The notes below the pieces were generated by a model. It was not told the origin of the DNA. It ran no database searches and saw only the letters and a list, made by a program, of their open reading frames with translations. From the IMG/VR virus record IMGVR_UViG_3300006071_000670, positions 1 through 49,035 of that record: a stretch of DNA of 49,035 nt. The stretch is one strand, 5' to 3'. Shown here piece by piece: positions 15,905 to 24,948 of the stretch. Made by a program: the position numbers and the translations under genes. Numbering within the stretch: position 1 is the stretch's first letter; every line of letters begins with the position of its first letter. This stretch comes from a virus.

Positions 15905-18589
15905 CTAGTTAATTTTTATTGGATTGCTAGCTGTCCCCAATTGACCTTGTGTTTGGGCTTGCTGCGTACCTCCTGACATTCTATTATAAATGCCAGTGAA
16001 CAAGTCATTTTCCATTTTTTGTTTAGCAGCAATAGCTTCTTTATCGCCTTTAGCCGCTTTTTTAGCTAAGTCACGATATGTTGGATCTAATTGTAACGCA
16101 CCAATACGTTTGCCATATTCCGTCTCAGCAGCTTGACGAATTCTAGCGGCCGAAGTTTCATCGCTCATACTTGTAGCTTGAGTATATGCTTGCAACACTT
16201 CTGTTGTAGTTGGCTCTCTACCTAGTTTCTGAGCAAGGTCGGCTTTAATGCCAGCCAACTGCTGTGCCTTAAGTGCGTTGGCGCTATGCGCTGCAGAAGC
16301 TCCGATTTGTGCTCCAGCAATATGTGCATTAGCTTGAGTAATAGCGTTATCACGAGAAACAACGTGCCCTTCATGTTCGTTGTAAAGCTTCTCGGCAGCA
16401 TCCATATCTCCAATAGCTTCTTTACGTCTTGCTTCTTCAAGCGTAGTTTGAGCTTTCATGTTTTCAACTTCAGCAACACGTTGGGCTTTACGTGCCTCAG
16501 CTTCACCCGCAGCAAATTTACCTAATGACTTAAGTCCAGCAACACCGGCTCCACCAGGAGAAGGCGTTGTACCAAAGTCAGCAAACGCCTGTGCCATACG
16601 TAAATAACGATCACGTGTAGATTCATTAGCTGCATTAGCTTGTTGTTGCTCAAGAACATTCATAAGCGCTTTGTATTTTTCTCCGCCGCCTTGTTCAATA
16701 CCTAGTTCTTTTGCCATTGCTTGACGCTGTTTTAGCATATCCATTGGATTGCCTAAATTCATATTAGAACTAAACTGAGGCGCTGCTGGGCCTCCAGTAG
16801 GAGCAGCCGGAGCAGCAGGGGCAGCAGCAGCAGTGGGTGGAGCGGCAACAGGTTTTTCAGCTACAGGAGCTTCGTCTGTTTCTTTTTTAGCTGTTTCTTT
16901 TTTGATCGGGACACCACGGTCGCTATATCCTTCTGGTGGTGTATATTGAATGCCATGCCGTTTTAATCGATCAGCTTTTTGCCATTCTGTTTCTGTACCT
17001 AACATACCTAATACGTCACCAAGATTAGAAACTGTAAAACCATAGCCTGGGCCAGAATTTTGCCCGACAGTTTCTTCTGGTGTTGGCACAAGGCCTTCGT
17101 TAGCAAAAGCAATAATCCCGCCACCAGCAAGACGTTGAGTATCAAATGCTGGGCCACCAGCAGCACCGAGGCCAGACATACGGGCTTGTTGGATTGCTTC
17201 TGGGTTGGGTTGTGGTTGTGGGATTGCACCGGCTTGGGCAATAGCTGCTCCAGCACCAGGAAGTTGACGTAGTCGGTTTTGATCTTCTTGTACGCCTTGG
17301 AAAAGAATACGTTCACTAGGTGTTACCTGTGGGTCATTAATGCGATTTTGTAATTGTGCAGCACTTAAACCACGTGAATAATCTTCTAGTTGCGGGTCGT
17401 TAATAACGGCACCATATTTATATCCGGGCACTTTACCGCCCTTTTTCATGCCGATTATGCCACCTTGTGCCTTACCAAAAGCAGCACCTAATGCAGCAGC
17501 AGTTCCACCAAGACCAATAGCTTGCTGTGTACCTGTCGGCTGCGCTTGGTATATAGAAGTAGTCTGTGCCTGCAACGGTAACCCACGAAGCATATTAGAC
17601 ATTGTGCCAAGTTGTAGCAACGGATACTGCTGAGCAGTAGCATAATTTTGTATTGCTTGGTTAATAATTTGTTGTTGGTTTTGTTGCTGCTGACCGCCAA
17701 ATTGGTTTTGACCTTGCAATATGCCCATCTGTTGGCCATACTGTGTTTGTCCTAATTGGCCTAAAGCATTAGCAGCATTTACTGCTTGACCATAACCTTG
17801 CAATCCAGTTTGATATCCTTGCAAACCTAAGTTAGCACCAAACTGTTGTGCTTGTTGCGCCTGATTAAATGCTTGATTGTATCCTTGGCCGATCGCCTGT
17901 TGACGAGCTAAATCAAAGTTTTGAGCGTTTAACCCTTGGGCCAATGTCTCACGATTACCACCAAATGCACCTTTACCTGCCGCACCAGCAGCAATGTTTT
18001 GGCCTTGTATTGCTTGTTGTTGGTTTAAAAGATTAAGCTGTGGGGCAAGCGATTGCTGAATATATGGATTCATGTAGGCTTGGATCGAATTAGGATCTGT
18101 TGCCATGTTTGCATAATTTTGTCCGGCGCCAGCAGCTTGACCAGCTAAACCTAAAGAACCTAAACCACCCATACCGGCCATACCAGAAGCTTGGCCAAGT
18201 TGTGGGGCAACTTGCATATTAGCCATTCCTTGGAACGACTGTTGTTGCATTGGGGAAAACCCTGCTACGTAATTAGATGGGTCATTGCTATATGGGGTAT
18301 ATGGCTTAAAGCCAGTAATTTCTGTAGAGCCCTGTGTACCTGTACCAGGAACTAATGCGCCACTTGAATCATATTGTGCTGGAACACCAGGAGTTGTTTG
18401 GGTGTTAAATAATTGTGCCTGAGTAGCGTTAAGCATATTGCTAACGTATGGCTGAGCATATTCTGGAATATTAGTATTAGATACAGTTGTTTGAGTGGGG
18501 CTTGGGCTGCCACCACCACCTCCACCACCGGAGTCTCTAAGGACGCCACCGTCGGCATACTGGAATCGTTTATATCTTAAAATGCTCAT
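15905..18589 (-). CDS. Putative internal/ejection virion protein, Gln/Gly-rich
   Basis: 894 residues. The N-terminus carries YADGGVL (11-17) followed by a poly-Gly stretch. The region about 90-330 is extremely rich in Gln, Ala, Gly and Asn, with GAFGGNRE. Further Gly-Gly motifs occur at 376-387 (GGIIGMKKGGKV) and 487-497 (LAGGGIIAFAN). The middle is an Ala/Pro linker. The C-terminal 250 residues are Ala/Lys/Glu-rich and helical. It lies between the GNAT-like gp13 candidate and the giant zincin protein, the place of T7 gp14/gp15 ejection proteins. Function inferred from order and composition. Confidence 0.6.
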   Translation of the reverse strand: MSILRYKRFQYADGGVLRDSGGGGGGGSPSPTQTTVSNTNIPEYAQPYVSNMLNATQAQLFNTQTTPGVPAQYDSSGALVPGTGTQGSTEITGFKPYTPYSNDPSNYVAGFSPMQQQSFQGMANMQVAPQLGQASGMAGMGGLGSLGLAGQAAGAGQNYANMATDPNSIQAYMNPYIQQSLAPQLNLLNQQQAIQGQNIAAGAAGKGAFGGNRETLAQGLNAQNFDLARQQAIGQGYNQAFNQAQQAQQFGANLGLQGYQTGLQGYGQAVNAANALGQLGQTQYGQQMGILQGQNQFGGQQQQNQQQIINQAIQNYATAQQYPLLQLGTMSNMLRGLPLQAQTTSIYQAQPTGTQQAIGLGGTAAALGAAFGKAQGGIIGMKKGGKVPGYKYGAVINDPQLEDYSRGLSAAQLQNRINDPQVTPSERILFQGVQEDQNRLRQLPGAGAAIAQAGAIPQPQPNPEAIQQARMSGLGAAGGPAFDTQRLAGGGIIAFANEGLVPTPEETVGQNSGPGYGFTVSNLGDVLGMLGTETEWQKADRLKRHGIQYTPPEGYSDRGVPIKKETAKKETDEAPVAEKPVAAPPTAAAAPAAPAAPTGGPAAPQFSSNMNLGNPMDMLKQRQAMAKELGIEQGGGEKYKALMNVLEQQQANAANESTRDRYLRMAQAFADFGTTPSPGGAGVAGLKSLGKFAAGEAEARKAQRVAEVENMKAQTTLEEARRKEAIGDMDAAEKLYNEHEGHVVSRDNAITQANAHIAGAQIGASAAHSANALKAQQLAGIKADLAQKLGREPTTTEVLQAYTQATSMSDETSAARIRQAAETEYGKRIGALQLDPTYRDLAKKAAKGDKEAIAAKQKMENDLFTGIYNRMSGGTQQAQTQGQLGTASNPIKIN

Positions 18590-18592
18590 AGC

Positions 18593-19027
18593 TTAATCCT
18601 TAAAAAACTTCTGGTACGTTATGCTTTGCACTTCATACCCGTAGCCCTTCATGTGTTTTCCCCAGCCGGGGCGACCAATAAATTCAATACCACTGCAACC
18701 TGTATCTTTAGCAAATTTCTCTGCTAATTCTTGCATCTTGTCTTCCACGTATTGCATGTGGTTTTTCTCCATAGCACAATACTGCACCCGCAACATTTTA
18801 CACTGTGGGTACTGTTTAACTTCTGTAATTAAATGCCCATACAGCTTCTTTTCTTCTGTACAAAATACCACCCAAAGCTGCATTTGTCCATTAAGTACAA
18901 AGCGTAATATGTCATCAACTTTAGAGCGTCCTCTAGACCAAAGTTCAGATTCTGCCAAGTACGGCAGCAATCCTGGAATGGTTTCAGATAAATGGCCGGG
19001 AGGAACAAGGCTTATCTCCAAATTCAT
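18593..19027 (-). CDS. GNAT-like protein in the internal-protein block (T7 gp13 position)
   Basis: 144 residues. LWVVFCTEEKKLYGHLITEV and LRVQYCAMEKNHMQYVED follow the beta-strand and helix order of a GNAT fold, with RPGWGKHMKGYGYE near the end, but the P-loop-like R/Q-x-x-G-x-G/A acetyl-CoA motif is degenerate. GNAT-like proteins next to podovirus internal proteins often have a structural rather than catalytic role. The start overlaps the stop of the upstream gene (ATGA). Confidence 0.6.
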   Translation of the reverse strand: MNLEISLVPPGHLSETIPGLLPYLAESELWSRGRSKVDDILRFVLNGQMQLWVVFCTEEKKLYGHLITEVKQYPQCKMLRVQYCAMEKNHMQYVEDKMQELAEKFAKDTGCSGIEFIGRPGWGKHMKGYGYEVQSITYQKFFKD

Positions 19028-20559
19028 TTTGGTAGGTATTTATCCACTTTTACTGCAGGAGCTTGTTTCTTACGCCCTGTTCTTGCTTGACGAATCTTAT
19101 CCATCATTGCATATAGCCGTTTTGCACCAGCATCAGTAGAGCCATTCCCAAGATGAGACACAACATCCGCAGGCACAACAAACTCGCCGTCAGCCAATCT
19201 GGCAGGTTGCTTTCCACCAATATTAGCAGGGATGCTATCAGACATACCATCGCCAGGACCTTTAAGTAAATGAGGGTTTCCACCAGCAGCATATCCTCCT
19301 AAACCAACTACGTTACCACCGCCAGCAAACTGCTGCATCGGTTCACCAGTATAAGCGTTTGTTTTTGGGTCATAATCGGAATTAACTATTGACGCACTTG
19401 TAGGCAATTGGGTCGGTGTAGCAAACTGAGTATGCTCTTGTAGGCCTTGTGGGTAGTAGTTATTTACCCCGTTGTTAGCATTTTGCTGACTCATCTGCTC
19501 AACAGCACCGCCGATTGCATAATCTTGTGTATCTGCATCTTCGTTATTTATTTGCCCCAAATTAACTACAGGCTTTAATCCTTTACTTACGGCATTTTTA
19601 CCCATACCGGCAGCTTTAGCTTTTTGTCCAAGCCTGTATAGCGCAGCACTATATGCGTCTAAGTTTTTAGTATTAGGGTCTGTATCTTGTGAAACGCTTA
19701 AGCTTGGCTGTGCCGTAGAAATAATTGGCCGTTGGCTAGCATAATTTTCTAGTATGTTTGTAGCATTAACTACACTACCATAGTCTGAATCGCCGCTGTA
19801 AGAAGGTACAGAACCACCAGCAGCCATGCCAACACGGTAGTCAGTGTATTGTGGTTTGTAGTATGGATTTGGTTGAGCTGGCGCATAACCTTGGAAGTTT
19901 TTAGAAAGAGGCGTAAACCCAAATGGGTTTGTATTCCCTGTAGCTGCTGTTGGAATAGTCGACTTAGAAGACATAGAGTCGGTCAATACGGGAGCAAAAG
20001 CCATCATAGCTGCGCCAGGATGACTTCCAAAAGTAGACATAGCTGTAGGGCCTGTTAGTCCAGTTAATGCATTAGCACCACGTGATGCTGGTGGAGGGGT
20101 ATTAAGAACCGCTTTTCCTGTAGTATCTTCTGAACCCCAATTAGCTGGATTAGCTTCACTTTCTGCGGTAACATCGCCTGCCGGAGCCAAAGAAGCCCCT
20201 GCACCTGCAAATGCGTTAGTCAGGTCAGCACCACCATAAGCCCCCATACCAGCCATAAGACCTTTAGTAAGTGAACCTGTCATAGCATAGTCGGCCCCGC
20301 CAACAAGCATACCTGATAGCAAAGGTGTCATTGCCCCATCAGTTAAAACATCCAAACCAATACCGGCAACGGCTGGTAAAATAGAACTTAAGAATCCTGC
20401 TTCTGGAAGGCCTGTTTCTGGGTTAGTGGTAAGACTACCACCATGCTTTGCAGCCAAGCCTTTAAGCGCCTCGACCTCATTTGGAGACATATGGACGAGC
20501 TCAGTGTCTGTCCCACGACCTTTGGATTTTAAATAGTGCGCTGTTTTGTGTAGTCCCAT
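19024..20559 (-). CDS. Putative virion protein with repeated Gly-Gly motifs
   Basis: 511 residues. N-terminal LVHMSPNEVEALKGLAAKHG is globular-like, followed by a hydrophobic Gly/Ala segment (about 55-120) that may interact with membranes. The rest is low complexity. Gly-Gly motifs occur at 245-251 (MAAGGSV), 347-353 (YAIGGAV) and 411-417 (FAGGGNV). The C-terminus contains LADGEFVVPADVVSHL. Probably an ejection or tail component made with its neighbours. No catalytic motif is seen. Confidence 0.55.
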   Translation of the reverse strand: MGLHKTAHYLKSKGRGTDTELVHMSPNEVEALKGLAAKHGGSLTTNPETGLPEAGFLSSILPAVAGIGLDVLTDGAMTPLLSGMLVGGADYAMTGSLTKGLMAGMGAYGGADLTNAFAGAGASLAPAGDVTAESEANPANWGSEDTTGKAVLNTPPPASRGANALTGLTGPTAMSTFGSHPGAAMMAFAPVLTDSMSSKSTIPTAATGNTNPFGFTPLSKNFQGYAPAQPNPYYKPQYTDYRVGMAAGGSVPSYSGDSDYGSVVNATNILENYASQRPIISTAQPSLSVSQDTDPNTKNLDAYSAALYRLGQKAKAAGMGKNAVSKGLKPVVNLGQINNEDADTQDYAIGGAVEQMSQQNANNGVNNYYPQGLQEHTQFATPTQLPTSASIVNSDYDPKTNAYTGEPMQQFAGGGNVVGLGGYAAGGNPHLLKGPGDGMSDSIPANIGGKQPARLADGEFVVPADVVSHLGNGSTDAGAKRLYAMMDKIRQARTGRKKQAPAVKVDKYLPK

Positions 20560-20590
20560 AAGGCCTCACCCAGTAAATAATTGCAGTTTA

Positions 20591-20914
20591 TCACGATACC
20601 TTGACCTTTAAAACATTTGCGTTAGCGGTATCTACGTATACGTCACCTACTCTTAGGTTAGATAAATCCACCTGTGTGGGTAGGCTTAGGATTCTAGTGC
20701 CACCAGAAGCATTGGCTTGGCTAAAATTAAGGGCAGAAACTATCCTAGTTACCCCGTTTATGGTGTTTCTTTGGGTAGACATTGCCGATGGCCCAGCGTT
20801 ATCTAGCTGGGAAAAGTACAGACGTAGGACGTTATTAAGTTGATCCTGATATTGCTGACTATAGTCTACGGGGGCAATAGGTAGGTTGGGGGAGGTTGTG
20901 GTTCCTGTGCTCAT
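20591..20914 (-). CDS. Small phage structural protein
   Basis: 107 residues: an N-terminal Thr/Pro-rich segment, the helix YSQQYQDQLNNVLRLYF, and a beta-rich C-terminus (LRVGDVYVDTANANVLKV). It is wedged between the tail nozzle candidate (4 nt overlap) and the 511-residue protein, so it is likely a minor virion component. No function recognised. Confidence 0.6.
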   Translation of the reverse strand: MSTGTTTSPNLPIAPVDYSQQYQDQLNNVLRLYFSQLDNAGPSAMSTQRNTINGVTRIVSALNFSQANASGGTRILSLPTQVDLSNLRVGDVYVDTANANVLKVKVS

Positions 20915-23067
20915 CGTCTGCCATCATTCTTAATATCAATACGTGGGGTACCTAGCTGCCAAGCAACCCCTAAATCGCTAGAACTAATCCTAAACGCCAT
21001 CTGCCTACCACGCAATCTTGTATAAACTATACCTGTAAACTGCTGCACCGTATATTCTGGCACGTTGGTATAGTTTTGTGAACTTGTTACAACCGGCATG
21101 TCTGCTGAGCCATAGTCGGTACCAGAGTTATATCTTGGGTAAATTGCCAGCGTTACTGCCGGTTGATTAGAGTTAGAGCCGTTAAAGTTCACGTCTGGCA
21201 GCATTCGCCATACAAATCCAAAGTTGTGCCCATCCCCAATGTCAAAGTCAGAAGACTGAACATAAGAAGCAATAGGCAATACCGTTAAACCAGATGCATC
21301 ATCCGTGCCTACTTCATGGTACAAAATCTTACCTAATGGATTTCCAACGGAGTCGGCCCCGGAAATAAAGGCACCCATAGGATTTTGACGAATACCAGAA
21401 TCTAGCCATGCAGTACGGTTAATTGTGCCGTAATACCATACACGGTCAAGGTAATTGTAAATAACATACTTATCTACTACGGTAGAGTTTTGAGAGCAAT
21501 AAAACCACCAGACTTCATTAAAGCCCTCGTTGCCACCGCAAGTTACCTGCCATGCCTGATCTTTATTAATGTCGGCAAAAATGTATTGACGAAGCGAGCA
21601 AGGTAGGGTTTCTACACGACCAGAGTACATGTAAAACTTATCCGTACCCATCCAGTAGGTAACGTTATTAATTGTAATAGCAGAGTCAGGAGACATGATG
21701 GAAATGTTGTCCATCAAAATCTGGAAGCCCCAAACATAGGGAGGCCCTAAATATTGTTGCGAATAAATTGCTGAATCAGTCCAAACCAAAATCTCTTGGC
21801 GGGTTGCACGAGCAGCCACAATATAAGAACCGTTTGATAAACGCTGTTCACCTGATTGGTTTGTATATGCTGGAACCCAGTCATATGGGTTTTCTTGGTC
21901 TGACCAACGTATAAGCATGGGGTCAAAAACAGTGTTTGAATTTGTAGGGTCATAGCTATTTGCGCCATAAGCAATAACAAAGCGCTGAATAGCGGAAGAA
22001 ATAACTTGATTGGTTGTTTTAGGAACCCATACACCAGAACCAGAAGAAGCTACGTTAGCTAAGTCAGATAGGTATGCTGCACGATTGCCTACACCATTTG
22101 CTGCAACCCAATAAAAAATAGGGCCACCACGAGGCGCAATAACTAAATCTTGTCCGTAGTTATCGTTAGACCATAGACGTAATTGCTGTCCAACACCCGT
22201 GCCCGTATTGTATGCAGAACCCCAACCACCACGAGACCAAGGACCTGCACCCCAACCATTACCTACAGAGTAAACAGAAAGGCCAACTGGGTATTCATAA
22301 GCAACCGTAATTGAAGCTGCATTTGTGGTTTGTGAGGTTGTAAACGTAATATTGGCAAGATTATTATCTGGTGTAGTAGCCAATACATAGTCATTTCCAG
22401 GAGTATATTTAAAAATCTGATGTTCGCCGTTGATGGTTGTATTAGCAATGCCTCCTACAGATGCAGCAGAACAGTTAGAAAGAATAACAAAGTCTTTGTC
22501 ATTGGCGTCGTTATTTGTGTCATACCAAGTAAAAAATGCGCTTTGAATGTTGGCACCAGCAGTATGAGACACCGCAGTTGTGTTATTAAACCCACGGACA
22601 CAGTTTGTAGCAACGTTGCTACTTAGCGTATTATAAAAAATTTGTTCGCTATCTATCTTAATAATGCCGTTTTGTTCTGGAAAGTGCAGCGCATTAGTAA
22701 AATTAATAGTGGTAGCGTTAGCCGCTATACTGTTAGCTAGCGTAGTAAAACCAGTAGCTAAAGAATTGGCATAAACCGAAGTGCCGACAATTGGCGTAAT
22801 GTCGTTATAAACTCCGCCGTTTTCAATATAGTATTTAAGGTTGGTACCAATACCAAGCAAATTTGAGCCACTTAAAGTAGCCCAATTCCAAAGCGAACGT
22901 GCAACCCCTAAAAAGTTAGCAGAGCTTAACTTAATCCAACCACCTAACTTTTCTGGAAAGCCAGAGCGAAAGCGAATCTTATCGCCGTCGTAGTAACCGC
23001 CTTCGTTAGAATAGTTAGTGCCTTCACGGTTTAAACCGGGGCGCAATTGGAGTTTTTGTAATGGCAT
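20911..23067 (-). CDS. Putative tail nozzle/stabilisation protein (T7 gp12 or P22 gp10 role)
   Basis: 718 residues, beta-rich with many aromatic and Asn residues. Starts MPLQKLQLRPGLNREGTNYS and then YYDGDKIRFRSG. Residues about 110-175 hold a module with IKIDSEQIFY and AVSHTAGANI that recurs in the 310-residue adaptor protein. In podoviruses, proteins of this size before the internal proteins form the tail tube end. The assignment rests on size, composition and gene order. Confidence 0.6.
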   Translation of the reverse strand: MPLQKLQLRPGLNREGTNYSNEGGYYDGDKIRFRSGFPEKLGGWIKLSSANFLGVARSLWNWATLSGSNLLGIGTNLKYYIENGGVYNDITPIVGTSVYANSLATGFTTLANSIAANATTINFTNALHFPEQNGIIKIDSEQIFYNTLSSNVATNCVRGFNNTTAVSHTAGANIQSAFFTWYDTNNDANDKDFVILSNCSAASVGGIANTTINGEHQIFKYTPGNDYVLATTPDNNLANITFTTSQTTNAASITVAYEYPVGLSVYSVGNGWGAGPWSRGGWGSAYNTGTGVGQQLRLWSNDNYGQDLVIAPRGGPIFYWVAANGVGNRAAYLSDLANVASSGSGVWVPKTTNQVISSAIQRFVIAYGANSYDPTNSNTVFDPMLIRWSDQENPYDWVPAYTNQSGEQRLSNGSYIVAARATRQEILVWTDSAIYSQQYLGPPYVWGFQILMDNISIMSPDSAITINNVTYWMGTDKFYMYSGRVETLPCSLRQYIFADINKDQAWQVTCGGNEGFNEVWWFYCSQNSTVVDKYVIYNYLDRVWYYGTINRTAWLDSGIRQNPMGAFISGADSVGNPLGKILYHEVGTDDASGLTVLPIASYVQSSDFDIGDGHNFGFVWRMLPDVNFNGSNSNQPAVTLAIYPRYNSGTDYGSADMPVVTSSQNYTNVPEYTVQQFTGIVYTRLRGRQMAFRISSSDLGVAWQLGTPRIDIKNDGRR

Positions 23068-23073
23068 ACGGGT

Positions 23074-23667
23074 TTACCCTAATACGGATAGCGCTTTCGC
23101 AATTTTAGCTTTGCGGTCATCTAAGCCAATTAAACCGCCATTAATACGTTTTGTCATTGTCTCAAAATCCCCAGCATCTGCCAAGTCGTTTAGTCCTTTT
23201 TTGTTCCAGAACCACCCCGCAGACAAAGCAGCATAATCAGGCTGAGCCAAAAGACCAGGTTGATTGATAAGGTCAACGCCAATTGCTTCTCCACAACGCT
23301 CATAGTTCTCCTTGCCCGTCAACTGTATCAGGCCTCTTCCGTGGTACTTAGACCCCTCACCGGATTCTTCTGAGCCATTACCCATACGGTTTGCATATAC
23401 TTTGTTAGCTATCTTGACTGGGTCATGCGCATATTTCATAGCAGTCGGCAAGTCTGGGAATCGGCTCGGCCAAACACGCATTAGTGCTTCTGGGCTGTAA
23501 TTTAAGTTTTCTTCAAGAATTTTGAAATTATTAGACTCATGAGCACACTGACCAATAAACGCTGCTTGACGTTGGGGGGTGTTAATATCATATTTAACAA
23601 AAACCTGATTAAGGGGTATATCCCACTTAGGGTCGATACCTAGTGCTTGTAATTGAAGTACAGTCAT
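23074..23667 (-). CDS. Endolysin, glycoside hydrolase family 19-like
   Basis: 197 residues. QCAHESNNFKILEENLNYS holds the catalytic glutamate E44 of chitinase-class lysozymes, and YHGRGLIQLTGKENY plus SAGWFWNKKGLNDLAD and RINGG are the other family marks. It cleaves peptidoglycan at the end of infection. There is no signal peptide or binding domain, so it needs a holin. The start overlaps the spanin stop by 4 nt, and the lysis genes follow each other directly. Confidence 0.9.
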   Translation of the reverse strand: MTVLQLQALGIDPKWDIPLNQVFVKYDINTPQRQAAFIGQCAHESNNFKILEENLNYSPEALMRVWPSRFPDLPTAMKYAHDPVKIANKVYANRMGNGSEESGEGSKYHGRGLIQLTGKENYERCGEAIGVDLINQPGLLAQPDYAALSAGWFWNKKGLNDLADAGDFETMTKRINGGLIGLDDRKAKIAKALSVLG

Positions 23668-24086
23668 TTAATTCCTACTTGTTGATTAATCCAGTCTTGG
23701 AGTGAAGTTAATTGGGCCGTGGTTTCAGCGCATTGTCCAGCAAGTATTGGGTAGGCGGTTTCTGCATCAGTTCCTTTGGGGGCTGGGGAAATGCCGGACA
23801 TTGAACCGCCACTGGGGTTGCGCACCCCGACAGCATAAAAATTATGAACAGCAGCGAGCTTAGTTTCGTACTCATTTTGGATTCCTTTAGTTACTAGGTC
23901 TTGTTGTTTGACGATTGATTCATTTTTTGCTTCTTGGGTTTTTGCCACAACTTCAATTTGATTCTTGAAGTCAGCAAAACGTAAATGCTCCACATAAAAG
24001 CCAGCACTAAAGGAGCCAAATACAAGAGCAAGATAAATGTAAGTTTGTCCACCAAGACCACCAAAAAGATTTAAAAGAAAGTTCAT
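23664..24086 (-). CDS. Rz: Inner-membrane spanin (Rz-like)
   Basis: 140 residues. An N-terminal membrane segment (about 14-32, TYIYLALVFGSFSAGFYV) precedes a charged coiled-coil region and a C-terminal CAETTAQLTSLQDWI, a typical Rz end. It spans the periplasm together with the nested Rz1 lipoprotein to fuse inner and outer membranes in Gram-negative lysis. It sits between holin candidate and endolysin with 4 nt overlaps on both sides. Confidence 0.8.
   Translation of the reverse strand: MNFLLNLFGGLGGQTYIYLALVFGSFSAGFYVEHLRFADFKNQIEVVAKTQEAKNESIVKQQDLVTKGIQNEYETKLAAVHNFYAVGVRNPSGGSMSGISPAPKGTDAETAYPILAGQCAETTAQLTSLQDWINQQVGIK
23708..23875 (-). CDS. Rz1: Nested outer-membrane spanin lipoprotein (Rz1-like)
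   Basis: A 55-residue ORF in another frame, entirely inside the Rz-like gene. MSTKLSSLLFIIFMLSGC is a signal peptide ending in the lipobox LSGC (acylated Cys18). The mature part is proline-rich (CPAFPQPPKEL), as in Rz1. ATG 23875 has AAAGGA about 8 nt upstream and the stop is TAA at 23710-23708. The Rz/Rz1 pair confirms a Gram-negative host. Confidence 0.88.
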   Translation of the reverse strand: MSTKLSSLLFIIFMLSGCATPVAVQCPAFPQPPKELMQKPPTQYLLDNALKPRPN

Positions 24087-24307
24087 TGTGGTTCAGAGCC
24101 TTGCTTCATTGCAACAGAAGCACCGCCAGCGGCAGATACAATACCCAAAGCTTCTGCAAGTTCACGAATGCTAACTTGATTGGTATGAATAACTTCCCAC
24201 AAGGCTACGGCAATAACCGCAATCAAACTAATTAGCCATGTCCAACGACCAAGGTCGTGGGTTTTGTTGTCTTTACCAGTAAGTAAATGTTGAATAATAT
24301 CGTTCAT
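24083..24307 (-). CDS. Putative holin
   Basis: 74 residues with one strong membrane segment (about 22-41, WTWLISLIAVIAVALWEVI) and a second weaker hydrophobic stretch (50-67) rich in Ala and Gly. Charged N-terminus, short charged C-terminus. Its place immediately upstream of spanins and endolysin supports a role as the pore that releases the endolysin. Alternatively, the coiled-coil membrane protein at 24311-24763 could be the holin. Confidence 0.65.
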   Translation of the reverse strand: MNDIIQHLLTGKDNKTHDLGRWTWLISLIAVIAVALWEVIHTNQVSIRELAEALGIVSAAGGASVAMKQGSEPQ

Positions 24308-24310
24308 TGT

Positions 24311-24763
24311 TTACCCTTTAATGCCCCATGTAAGATACCAAGCAATGACTGCAGCCGCTGCAAAGCAATAGAACTGAACTCGCCTAACTGCTTTAAGATC
24401 GTGCTGAAATTCTTCGTCATTCTTACGCTCCAAATTTTCTATATCTAACTTAAGTTTAAGAACGGCTTCCCATTCTTTTGCACCATACTTCTTTACAAAC
24501 TCTATTTTTAAGTTTGCCTCCTCATCGGAGATTTGCTTCTTTCTCTTCCATTCTTCGAGTGCTTTAATCAGCGCCCTTTCCTTCTTTAACTCTGCTTCTC
24601 TTGCAGCCCTCAATCTCTCTTGGGCTTTGTGTTGTGCCACTTGCGCAGCGTCTTGTTGAACGTTTTCGATACTCCTAGTAAGTTTTTTACTAGCCTCAAG
24701 GCTAGAATCCATACTTTTACTAAGGGCCTTTGCTCCTTCCGAAAACCCGAATCCGTCTGACAT
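24311..24763 (-). CDS. Coiled-coil protein with C-terminal membrane anchor
   Basis: 150 residues. About 20-125 is a long Lys/Glu/Ala-rich coiled coil, and about 128-148 (VQFYCFAAAAVIAWYLTW) a C-terminal membrane segment, so it is tail-anchored with the coiled coil on the cytoplasmic side. Lies at the head of the lysis cassette. It may be an antiholin or lysis-timing partner, but no family is recognised. The 5' leader holds an A-T-rich stem (ACTTTTT/AAAAAGT) around the Shine-Dalgarno site. Confidence 0.6.
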   Translation of the reverse strand: MSDGFGFSEGAKALSKSMDSSLEASKKLTRSIENVQQDAAQVAQHKAQERLRAAREAELKKERALIKALEEWKRKKQISDEEANLKIEFVKKYGAKEWEAVLKLKLDIENLERKNDEEFQHDLKAVRRVQFYCFAAAAVIAWYLTWGIKG

Positions 24764-24780
24764 ATGACACTTTTTTCACC

Positions 24781-24948
24781 TTAAAAAGTAATACCAAACA
24801 TAGGCAATGGGTCTACAGTAACTGTTGCGTTTTGAATCGGGGCCTTAAGTTCAGCATGGCAAAAACTACATGAATTACAAGCAAGCTCTATCTGCGTTAC
24901 TTCCTTTTTGCACTCTGGGCACGCAAGTTCTATTTTGGTATCGCTCAT
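24781..24948 (-). CDS. Small zinc-ribbon protein (55 aa)
   Basis: A 55-residue protein starting MSDTKIELACPECKKE. Two CxxC pairs, CPEC and CNSC, followed by CH (SFCHAEL), form a zinc ribbon. The C-terminus (VDPLPMFGITF) is hydrophobic. The start ATG 24948 overlaps the upstream stop (ATGA), which supports translation. Between fibre chaperone and lysis genes; role unknown. Confidence 0.75.
   Translation of the reverse strand: MSDTKIELACPECKKEVTQIELACNSCSFCHAELKAPIQNATVTVDPLPMFGITF

Noticed and set aside
6503-20876. A 14-mer AGTCTACGGGGGCA appears at about 6503 and again at about 20863.
   Set aside because: The second copy codes for PVDY in a virion gene. A few shared 14-mers are expected by chance in 49 kb.
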